Positions 1 through 11,500 of a stretch of DNA of 64,000 nucleotides are shown piece by piece; the first letter of the stretch is position 1, and each line of letters starts with the position of its first letter. The notes below the pieces were generated by a model that was not told the DNA's origin, ran no database searches, and saw only the letters and a program-made list of their open reading frames with translations. The stretch comes from Aurelia coerulea (lineage: Eukaryota; Cnidaria; Scyphozoa; Semaeostomeae; Ulmaridae). The stretch spans positions 2,606,501 to 2,670,500 of the forward strand of contig CM076955.1 of the NCBI GenBank assembly GCA_039566865.1, given 5' to 3'. The position numbers and the translations under genes are program-made.

Positions 1-671
1 AATGGTTTTACATGATTCTACAATGCTGTTAATTGAAAGTCCATGTTGCAAAGTTAAGATACATAGGGGCTCCCAAGCATAACAATTGATAAAGGGTAAA
101 CGGAACACTCGCGAAATATTATTTTGGATGCTGGCTTCTCGTTTGCTATTACTTGGTTCCTCGTTCCTTATTCCTCGTTGTTGTGGAATCGAGGCTGAAA
201 TAGTAGGCCCATGAAAGGAGCGGGAAAATGGAATTTCCTTCCTTCCTTTTCTGTTCCTTCCTTCCTGAAGACTGAACATTTGCAATTTAAAGAAATCAAG
301 GAAAAGATATGAACTGAGATCCAAGATGTTAGAGCAAGCATCGAGGTATTTGGTTAGATTAAACCTTGTCTTTTTAGAAATTTTTCTATGAGAATTTTGC
401 CTCCCCATCATTTAAATCATTTAGGCCTAGGGCCTAGGCTATTGCCCAGGCCCGAAATATGTTCGGCGTGGAAAATATATTTTCTCGGTGCGTTGGCGTG
501 AAAATCAGATAGTAGAAGCAAAAGACAATTATTGTAATTAAATCGAATTCAATAGATTTATTATTTTCCCAGCACAAGTCAGACTCCGAATGTTTGCATT
601 CTGCATGCACGTGCATGCAAGTTGAGATAGCTAAGCTAAACATAAAAACAGCCTAAGATAAGAAGGCTGCT
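1..671. other. Intergenic or intronic, no gene seen
   Basis: No convincing exon, RNA gene or transposon terminus. There is a short CCTTC-type pyrimidine stretch near 235-275. It may be the 5' flank or first intron of the receptor gene whose first visible exon starts at 2291. Confidence 0.4.
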
Positions 672-2240
672 GCGTTCACATGATACCGGATTCATTTGAA
701 AGGAATTATACAAATCGTATCGGATTACTTTTCATACTAGATAGAGGGGTGTCGCCCTGATTGAGGGTATTTCACATTTGGCCAAATATTCCTGCTGAGC
801 GAAAGAATTTTCAGAAAGGAACTTACCATGAATACCTTCCTAAACTCTTCCCCGTTGTTGATATAAAATACATTTGTCATTGGCGATATCGTCTTTTGGA
901 GCGAACTGCTCAAGCACACTGCGGTCCAGAGGGCCTAAATTTCCGACGTCGCCCTGATTGAGGGTATCCAAGCTTTCACTTCGTTTCATGTAAATTTAAG
1001 TCAAATTGATGCGAAAATCATCAGCATATCAACGATTAAAGAGTTTAGGTTGCTCTTAAATGTTTTCTGATTGTGTTTGCTGCGTTTTGTTACTGTAACC
1101 ATTGATCTTTGTTACCGCATATACGTTCGAAGATTTTTTCAGCAAGCTGACATCAATTCTTCCTCCTTCTGTCACCTGAACAATATTTAAATGAATTTCT
1201 AATATTGAAAAATATTTTTCCAGTCTTTCAATAGAATCAACCTATTTTTTTACCGTAAATGGTCCTTTTACCACACAATATAGGTCGCCTGTGGTGCTTT
1301 GGTAGCGCAGATTTTGTTCGAAAGCCGGAAGATACCACAATGCCCTCAATTAGGGCGACTTTAGGCCAATCAAACGGCTTACAAAGAGAAACCCATCGTG
1401 GCGGAAACAGATTTTGTATTTCATATGTTACGTGCAGTACTTCTTCAAGACACGCTTGGGTTGCTGTGCGGCCATGTTTTTGTTGGCAAAGTTCAATAAC
1501 GTCAAGAAAACAAGCAAAACCAAAACATTGCAATAAAATTTAAAATGAAAAATGGCGGATACTTACAGCTCAGTTCTCAGGTGAGCTCCTTTAAACACTT
1601 TCTCTCTGTTTGTGGTGGAATTTTATTCAACAAAAACAAGCAAAGATTTATCAAATGCTGTCAATGAGATATTTTCAAGAGCATTTTGATTCTAGCTCGG
1701 CACAACTCGCGTTATTCTGCAACAAACGGACAACATAGTGAAAATCGGTAAAAATGCGTTTACCCTCAATCAGGGCGACACCCCTCTAGGCATTCTGTTC
1801 ACACGGCAACAGCCCAATCCGATATGCGACGTATCGTTTTTCCGTTTTTCTGAAATCACTCCCCTCTGAAGGTCATATGAAAACGTATCAGATCACTTTT
1901 GTGCTCATGGTCCTGTGAACACTTATACGCTTTTTGCTCCGCAAGCTCACGTAAAGATTTGTGTGTTGTTTTCAGAAACAATTGTCACCTGGAGGCTTTT
2001 GTAGCCTGAGAGCCTTTTGTCATGAAAAATTCTACCAAAGAATAGCAAAAACAATAGATGTTATTGCCACACAGAAGAACAATTGTTTACGCTATGCAAT
2101 GTGGAGTGGAGCGCATCAGTGTGAACAGGGTGTAAACGGTATTGAAAACCATTCCGATATCATGTGAACAGAACAAATTTTCATATCGGATTGGGTCAGG
2201 GAATCCGATATGAAATGAATCCAGTATCGGGTGAACGGAG
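672..2240. mobile_element. Outer terminal-inverted-repeat element with a nested insertion
   Basis: The left end near 676 reads GTTCACATGATACCGGATTC. The right end near 2240 carries an imperfect inverted match (GAATCCAGTATCGGGTGAAC). The interior repeats related motifs (CGGATTGG, TGTGAACAG) and contains the separate 744-1786 element. No coding capacity, so a non-autonomous element is likely. The right boundary lies about 50 bp upstream of the first visible receptor exon. Confidence 0.5.
744..1786. mobile_element. TIR element with TA target duplication
   Basis: The ends are near-perfect inverted repeats: GAGGGGTGTCGCCCTGATTG at the left and its complement at the right, each flanked by TA. The GTCGCCCTGATTGAGGGT motif also recurs inside at about 948 and, inverted, at about 1345. 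A TA duplication suits Tc1/mariner-like elements. No transposase is present. Confidence 0.65.
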
Positions 2241-2290
2241 CATAAATTTGCCATATTTTCGTTGTCAGCCCTTATCAAATTTATTTTCAG

Positions 2291-2569
2291 CACCTCTTTT
2301 CTTTGTGAGAGAGCCAGAGAGCATTGTTGCTGTCACTGGGAAGAATGCCACCTTTCATTGCAATGCAAATGGTGCAAACATCACATATTTCTGGACATTT
2401 AATGGATATTTTATACGCAAGGACAACAACAATGGGTTCACAGTCTCACATGGATTACTACAAATCAAAAATGTTACTTGGGCAAAGCATAGTGGGACAT
2501 ATGAATGCATTGCTTTCATGAAAAATCTTGGTTCTGTCAAAAGTAGAAAAGCTACATTGCAAATTGCAT
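2291..2569 (+). other. Exon: Ig domain 1 (canonical)
   Basis: Acceptor TTATTTTCAG and donor GCAT|GTAAGT, phase 1 to phase 1. It shows the B-strand Cys (ATFHCNANG), the core Trp (YFWTFNG) and the F-strand motif SGTYEC, so a full disulfide-bonded I/V-type Ig domain is expected. Confidence 0.85.
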
Positions 2570-5500
2570 GTAAGTATCATCGGGCAGAAACTTAAAGGAT
2601 TCTCCAGATTTCCTGTTATTGCAAAGTCGTTTCAGTTGGTCTAAGCCGTGGTAGCACCAGCTGCAAGATAGTGGAAGGGACAAAGAAAGATGGGGTCTGA
2701 GAAGTAGCCACTAGGAAAAACATTTAGGACCATGCCTTTTCATACTTAGGAAACACCCTATTTATAGTAGGGAAATACCTGTGTTTGTCTATCAAATTCT
2801 AAAGATAGCTACCTAACCAGCTTAGAAATTTTCTCAATGGATTTAAACAAATTGGAAGATTGACCTTGGAGAAGAGTGGGAGGGACTTGTCCCCCATCCC
2901 CCATGGGGCTATGCCACTTGATCTTAGGATTATTTATTTGAAAAAACAAACAATGAACTACTGAGAAATTATTTTGATACCAAGTTGACAGTTTGCTTGA
3001 TTTCATTAGGACTTGATCAATTTTGGAGCAAATAGACCTTTTACTGTGTAGCTATTCTAAACAGAGTCTGAATCAAGCAATATTTTTAAGGCCATCTGCC
3101 CCCTTTGCTGAACGAAAATCAAATCAAATTAAGATCTCTATTGTATGTTCCAGAAATTTGAGCTAATTTGCTTTATCAAAAGAATTCAGCATCATAGAGA
3201 CTTGATGATGCATGAATTTCATGCCCATGAAACTAAGCTGTAACTAAGCTCAGAACAATAGGGGACTGACTGCCTTAATAATTTTTTATACCAAAGGTTC
3301 AATTTAATGCTGTTAGAGTTTTCTATTGCTATTGTGCTGGCAGAAAACCTTTACTTGAACAATGCGAAACAATTATGCTCTGTTGAACTGGTTACTTTTC
3401 CATCTATTTTCTAGACATCTCCAGACAGACATCCTTAAATTCAACAAAATCTGTTTTGTTTGGAAAATCATACATCCTACATGTACCAAAGTACAGGGCC
3501 CTTCCTGCACCAACCTTCACTTGGCAATACATAGACGTCTCTAATGGAAAGAGAACATGGGTGAATGCTTCTGGTGATGCAAATCTGTTTGTCACATCGC
3601 AGGGGCATCTTCTAATTAAATCTGTTAGAAAAAAACACATCACTATTTTTAGAGTCCTTGCTCATCATCCTACATTTGAAAAGTATGCAGATAATGCCAC
3701 AATTTCCTTGATACAGATTGGAGGTTAGATTCCTTGGTTTTCTCTAATCTGAAGTCTTGAGCATTATATCCTGTTATTCTCAGTGTACCAGTGCCAATTT
3801 GAGCTGTTAGTCCGTAAGAAAGTTAACAAAATGGACCAAGTACTCCCATGAATTAGACAATTTTTATGCTTTAAATTTGTATTTTTCATCAAGGCAGTGT
3901 CAAACAGGCATCAGTCAAAAGACTCCACATACAGTAGCAGAGGTTGACAATTGACTGGAATTTGAGTTTTTAACAAGAAAAGGAGTTTAGTCTCTTAGGA
4001 CGTCTAGCAACCTTTTTTTCTTATCATACAGACACCAATATTATATCACCTGAAAGCTTAGGTCCTTTCCACCCCCATTGTCTTAGCTTGAAAATCAAAT
4101 TCCTCTCAGTTCCATTCTTTGAGATGTTTCTAATTCTAAATCTGTCTTTGAGAGATTTCTTAAAATGTTCGTTTTCGAAAACATTGAAAACGATCAAAAA
4201 CATTGATCAAATTTTAAAAGATTCATCATGAATGAACAAAGAGAAAACGTTTTCTGGAGGATTTGGGGGTTTTAGTACCCACTCTCTTACTGCAGATTAC
4301 AATTGGTCGATTTCTAAATTGCAAATCACCAAGAACAAGTTCTCTCTTTTTCCATTCATGTCGATTCTTTAGAAAACTTGATCAATGTCCTTTTATCGTT
4401 TTCAATGTTTTCGAGCATTAAGCTTTTAGGAAACTCGCTTCTAGCTGTAAAAACTGTAAATGAAAACATTTGTAAAAAAATCCCAGTATCTAATTCAGGC
4501 TTTCTACTAACGATTAAGTCGTAAATCTTCAAAATCGGTCCAGTGTACGATTTATTGTGGCCTGCTAAACGTGCATAGTTTATTTTGGCGCACCCGGTAT
4601 AAGAAATAATAAGTCATTTTGTTGACTGACAAAAATGATGGGCAACTTATGATTTATCTGAGGGCATTGATTTCTGATATTATAATTATTATTTCATTGC
4701 TTCCTTTATTACTTGACTCTGCTAATATCTTTTCTTTTTCATGCCAGGTGAAGTGTCATGTCCTGATTCATCAATGATATCATTTCCTACTGTGAAGAAC
4801 AAGACGGTTGTTGAAGGCAGCACCACCTCGTTTGAATGCCTTTCAGTGGCAAAAAGATGCAGGCAAGTTTCTACTTTGTATCTACTTATTTTCTATTTAT
4901 TGTTGTAGCAGCTCAACGATTAGACTCAGACCCCATCTCCACTGTGCCTATACAACCACAGGCAACAGGATCAGTAGCCGTAGCATGAAAATTTGAATAC
5001 TTGCCTTCGTGTCTTTTCTTTGTTTCTGTCTGCTTTGCAAACATATGTGCACAAACAAGCGATTTGCAGCACTACAACTTCACTTCTTCGAGCAGGCCAA
5101 ATTTTGTTACACTTTTACAAAATGGCTGCTTGAAGAAGTGAAGTTGTAGTGCTGCATATGTTGACATTAAAATCGCTTGTTTGTGCATATTTGTTTGCAA
5201 AGCAGACAGAGAGCAAAGAAAAGACATGAAGGCAAGTATTCAAATTTTCATGCTACAGCTACTTATCCTGTTACCAATTACTTATTACTAAATACTTCAA
5301 GCTTCTTTAAGCTATAAAAGCCAACGAAAGATAAATTAACCAATCGTGCAATGTTTTTAAAGGGGCTCCGTCGTCAAATGTAAACAAAACAACGATTTTT
5401 GCAGTTTTTTGAAAGGTGATATCACATAGGATTTTCAAATTTTTTTCAAAATGAAAGTTGCTGTTTGGGCATTAATCCTTGTACTTCACTAAGGAACAAA

Positions 5501-8500
5501 CCAATCATTCATATCTTCAACGATTGCTCAGATATAAGTGTATTTTTAACGGTCACTTTTTGGTGGCTTGGGTGAAGCCACCAAACATACTGCAGAGAAC
5601 AATGGATGAACAATGGATAATTGATGACACGTGCGAGTTTACGGATTTGTTTATTATTTGGCGACGGATCCCCTTTGAATGTTATAAATAAGGTTTTATA
5701 GTTTGATTTAATTAATAGCTTTTTCCCTTTTATATTATATTGTAATTAACGATTTTATCGGAGGGCCCCTTGAAAATCAACTTGTTGAAGGGCAACCCTC
5801 CTTAAAAGAATTAAATATGAAATATGAAATATGAAATATTTTTTCCTATGCTTTTAAAATGTCGAATCTCATCCCTTTTTTGTTTAGTAAGGAGGTTACG
5901 ATAAGATGGACTGACGAAAATGGACGCTTAGCAGTTGTTGACAGAAAACTGGTTATATATGATGCTAGAAAGAGTTCATATAAATGTACTGCAAAAGTGA
6001 TTGGTGAAGTCCCAACGATAGCGGTGGATTATGTGCTCAATGTCATAGGTAGGAGTTTTAGAGTTTAATGAATTTTAATCTACCGAAAGACAATGTATTG
6101 GAGACAAATGTATTGGAGAAATTTTCAAGTATATTGAGATTACTTTCGAAACACAGTAAAAGTCGCATAAGCCGGTCGGAACTATTTGCATCATAAACGT
6201 TGTCCTGGTTGGTCAAATCTAGAGAAAATTGGCAAATTTGGTAAACACTAAAGTAAAGATAGAGGTACTTGTTACTTTCATACTAATTTTTCCCTGTTAC
6301 CTGTGATAAGTCGGATCTTTTTGGGCTGAGAGAAATAATCAGCGAAGTCAGTCTGACTTTCAGGAGCCGGGGGGGGGGGGGGGGGCTTGAGAGAGACTGG
6401 TTTTAGCTTTATTAGAAATTATGTTTATATGATCAAAGATCGCCATTTATTTTATCTCCAAATGTCAACGCCCTTATTTGCAAGTATCTGTGTACCCCAC
6501 ACAGTACTGCTTCCCGTGAATTTATCAGAAGAGAAGCTTAGCAGATCGCTTAAGTTTTGGCTCAAATTAAATACGTCCGGGAGCATTATGCAAAAAAGTT
6601 GCATAATTGCTACCACAGCTTTGAATATTCAAAGTTTCAGCAAGCGATACGAAAATAGAATGCTTTCATGATATAGGGGTTGTTTTTGAAACGAATTTTA
6701 GTTGCTGAAAGATTGCTGATAAGCGAGGTTGTCCAAATCTGTAAATTGCTGAGTTTTAACTCTGCAACGAGTGCAATGGTACTTTTTTTAGCAAGATGTC
6801 TAAGAAGTTGGAGTCGCTCTCTAGAATGTCCAAAAAAGTATTTTATAATTCAGCAGTTCTTGATACTCATGAGAAGAGGACGGATGGTATAAGCTCTATC
6901 GACGTTCCAACTATTTTAATCTATAGACACGAATGCAGGGCATGAAATTTTGGGGAATTTGAAAAAATTGTTGGATTTATTGGTTCCACAAACTTATACA
7001 TTGAAACGGTGTTGTGGTCTGAAAGTATAGATACTGTGTTTCCATATCATCTATTTTTCAGAGATGGCAATTCCACCAGATGATATATATTTTAACAACA
7101 TACAAGACCAATGCAGTGCTTTCATCCTAGCCCCTTCCCTCCATGAGCCCTGAACCTTCGCTATCAAATAAAAATTGCAATACAGTAGATTTAAATTTAT
7201 GCTTTTAGGGCTTGATTAAATTATTGGACATGCTGATAATGAATGTCTTTTCCAAGGCATTTTGGCTATGAAAAAGGGCGTTGGTCGAGTTTATGGCCAG
7301 AGTAGAGGGTGTGGTCGCAAAAAAATTTCTGGGGCCCTTGCCCCAGACCCCGCAGAATTACTGACTGCCTTGTAGCCCCCCTCAATCCAACATATGCTCC
7401 GCGGTGCCTGTTGATTTTGAAATATGGTTTTAAGAGATGCACTTTATCAACAAGCCCTTGTGTTCCTCTTTTTATTGTGACATTTCCATTCCCTAGAGAA
7501 ACCAAAATTTGTCAAAGCAGTGAGAACAACAATAGACCTACCTGCTGATGGGATCTTGCGACCTGCAGTTTACAGTAACATAGCATCGTTCTCGTGGTAC
7601 AAAGATGGTGAAATCATCAGCAATAGATCAGCATTGTTCGAGGTATTTGCAAATGGAAATCTCAGAATCAAGCATCCAAGTCTTGCATTTAGTGGAATTT
7701 ATCAAATGTTTTATCAAAATCAAGCTGGTATTGAAATAGTTTCACAGGCAGTCAATGCTAGTAATAGCCGAGGTATGTTAATGCATCTTACATTTAAAGA
7801 AGTTGATATACTGCATAGGTTCCAAATCTTTATCTCGGCGTAAAAAGGTGGGTGTAAAATTCAATGACCTATTTCTTCTGATTGAATGGCTTGAAAGAAA
7901 CTTTAGATATTTATCTATAATTCTACCGTTGGACTTTACAGAAATTTTGAATATTTTGAACATTACAGCGTATTTTATATTTCAGCTCATTTTAGGATGT
8001 GACGTCATCAAATTTCTAAATCATAAACCAGATGAGTGACAGACTTTTGCTTGATGCCATATTGTAGGCATCCATAAACTATAGTTCTCTTCGAAATTAC
8101 TTCATGTTGCGTCAAACAGTTTAGAAATTTCGATGGTTTCAAGTTTTTTTGAAACTTTTTCTTGAATTCTTGAAAAAGAAGAAAAACACTCTAATTCTGA
8201 AAATATTAAAAGATTTCAGAAAAGTCCAACAGTAGAATTATAGAGAAATAGCTAAAGTTTCTTTGAAGTCATTCAGTTCAAAGAAATTGGTCACTCAATT
8301 TTACACCAGCCTCTTTAAAGATTTGGAGCCTATGTTATCTTACATTTAAAGAGGTTGATATACCAGATATCCAAAAAATTACTCCTGTTTGAAAGATCAC
8401 ATAAGATATAAGTACACGGCCGATCTTCAAATTTCTTAGATGAAGGACCAGATTTTGTTCCTTGATTTCAGTTCAGTTCGTTTCATTCTTTACATTCTCA

Positions 8501-11500
8501 TATCAATAACTAAACAAGATCACGCTAAACAGAATTGAAAATACTTTATAACAGTTTAACAAAAAGAAACTACACAGAGACAAGAACTTTGTACATATAA
8601 GAATTACTTAAAGGAGGAGCTCTCTAAGTAGGTATACTAACGAGAAGGGAGCCCCTATAACAGATCTTGTGAGTGATTTGAAAATTTGCATGCTTAGCTC
8701 TCTTTAGGGCTTTCTCGCTTTATTTTTGTGCGGGACCGGTTCCATGTGAAACTGCGCCCATATTTTACGAATAGGCCTTTCATGACACGGATTCTTTGAA
8801 GCCGTTCCAGAAGAACTACAGTATATTTGTACTAATTGTCTTATTGTACCTAAACAGTTGCATTTCACATAGCTGGCCCCAGATGGAACCGTTCCTGAAA
8901 AGATCTCATTGGCTGTTTGAATTGTTCCAAACGTGTTCGAATAGGAAACGAGTGTGACCCTTCTTTGAAAACCAAAGATACCGGGTGAGCCAGGAAAAAG
9001 TTCCCACTTTTGAAAATTCATAGCATCAGGAGTACTGAATGGATTGCAATGAATCAGTATTTCCTTGACAGCCAGAGGATCGAAGTATTTTTGTGATTTT
9101 CCTCGCCTAGTTACGAGAAGTGGAAAAAACTGTGTGGTAACAAAATGGCTAAAAAAGGTCTAAAATACATGATCAAATCATGAAGGACTCCTCACTCAGA
9201 ACAACAGAGAAAAAGCCATTTCTGATGGGTGAGAGATATCGTCTGCACATTTATTGCCATGCGATGGAAAATCTTTAGTATCTGTTTGAGAATCTATGTC
9301 TTATTACTCTTGAGAGAGGTGAAACGCCCTTGTGTATTGTTCTGTGTGAGGAGAGTCCTAACGATTTGACCTAGTGTTTTAGGCCCTTTTTCAGTCATTT
9401 TGAGAACATGAAATTTTTGTACTGTTGAATTTACCTATATTTGCGGTGCTTGGAAGAAAACGAGAAAAATCACAAAAATACTTCGATCATTTGCCTTTTA
9501 ACTAGACTTTGAATCATTGAAATCCATGAAGTACTTGTGGTGCTACGAATTTTTGAAAGTGGGAATTTTTTCTGGCCCACCCGGTATTGTCAGCAGTGGC
9601 AGTTGAATTTGACAGAGAGCCTTGGTGTTTTGAAAAATATTTCACATTCAGCGAAACTTTCACTTCTACCAATTTTTGGAAAACTATTTGAAAAATTGAT
9701 TTTTGATGTCATGTATGAACACCTTTGCAACAATGGACTCTTAACTCCACATCAATCAGGCTTTCGCCCAGGTGACTCGACAATAAACCAATTGCTAGCA
9801 ATAACTCATAAAATTTATACCGCTTTTGAAGAAATTCCCAGCAGATAAACACGGGCCGTCTTCCTCGATCTGTCGAAAGCTTTTGATAGGGTTTGGCACG
9901 ATGGGTTACTTTACAAACTTGAATGCAACGGAATTTCTGGTCATCTCTTGTCATTACTTGGTAACTTTCTAGAAAATCGCAGGCAGCGTGTTGTGTTGAA
10001 TGGAAAAAGTTCTCAATGGGCACAAATATCTGCTGGAGTGCCACAAGGTTCGGTCTTGGGTCCTTTGTTCTTCCTTGTATACATTAACGACATTGTGGAG
10101 AACTTAAATTGCGATGTAAAAATTTTGCCGATGACACATCTCTTTTTTCTGTTGTGAAGGATGAAAACAAAACTGCTGATGAATTAAATAGAGATCTTGA
10201 AAGGGTTCGACTTTGGGCATGGCAATGGAAGATGAAATTCAATGCAGATAAAACGGAAGAAGTTATTTTCTCTTAAAAAAGACTCAAGCCCACTCACCCT
10301 CCTCTATTCTTAGGGAGCGATGAGGTCACGGTAAAAGCAGAGCATAAGCATCTAGGCATGATTCTCGATTCTAAGCTAGATTTTCAGAGTCATATCAAAG
10401 AGGCTATTGTCAAGGCTAGGCGAGGTATTGGTATGATAAGATATCTTTCTAAATATGTCTCCAGAGCTGTACTGGATCAGTTATATGTGAGGCCCCATTT
10501 GGACTATGGTGATATAATCTATCATAGAGATGATCCTGGGATGCAGCTGAACTTTACCCGGAGACTTGAGCAGACTCAGTATTCGGCTGCATTAGCTGTG
10601 ACTGGAGCATGGAGAGGTACAAGTAGGAACAGGCTCTTTGGTGAACTAGGCTGGGAAACCCTTTACCATAGGCGATGGTATAGACGTTTGTGTCATTTCT
10701 TTAAATTAGTAGGGTCCCATTCACCCGAATATTTGTTTTCTGAAATCCCTCCGGAGCGTCAAATATTGTACAATCTTAGAAATCCGCGGGTTTATGATCA
10801 AAATATTGTACGAACTGTTCGCTTTTCAAACACGTATTTTCAGAGCACACTCCATGAGTGGAATTTACTCGACGACGAGATCAAAAATTCAAGGTCCATT
10901 TCTGAGTTTAAACAAAAATTGCTTCAAATTATAAAACATGTGACAAACTCCATGTACAACATTTCTGATATAGATGGTGTTAGATACCTGACTAAAATTC
11001 GATTGCAATTTAGTGCTCTTAATGAACATAAATTCAGACATAGATTTGACTGTTTAAACCCTTGCTGCGCCTGTGGCGAAGCGGTAGAGGATAATGAACA
11101 CTTTCTCCTGCACTGCCCTCGTTTTGACACGATGCGAAGAGATCTCCTTGGTCAACTTTCTGACATTCCCGGGATTGATATTACATCAATGGATTCAAAA
11201 TCCTTATGCCAACTGTTATATTAATTATCTATTGTAAGTGCTATTCACAGTGGGAACTCGATGACCATGTGTCCATTTTCACTGTGAGTGGCACACTCTA
11301 TCTTATGTTTAGTTTATCTGTTAAATGTAGTTGATTTTAAGGAGTAAATAAAAAAAAAAGAAAAAAAACTTTGTTGAATCGGTGCTACATTGGGAACAGC
11401 TCAAAGCACTTTCGTTCTGATTAGAGACTCATCTAGTAATCAGGGTGTAGGTTCTTAAGGTAACTCTGCTTTCCGCTCTAGTGCACAGCGAGATGCCGTT

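Larger units (their letters stand above)
4748..6048 (+). other. Ig domain 3 in two exons joined across a GC-AG intron
   Basis: Exon 4748-4862 carries the first Cys (TTSFECLSV) and ends ATGCAG|GCAAGT. Exon 5888-6048 starts after TTTGTTTAG and carries the Trp (VTIRWTDENG) and second Cys (SSYKCTAK). The split codon AG+T restores the frame. A palindrome and a MITE occupy the intron. Confidence 0.8.

Noticed and set aside
8704..9021. Minus-strand 105-codon open frame
   Set aside because: No family features and no splice partners; it lies within a large receptor intron.
9600..11224. An active LINE polymerase
   Set aside because: Two internal stops and a frameshift in the catalytic FADD box.
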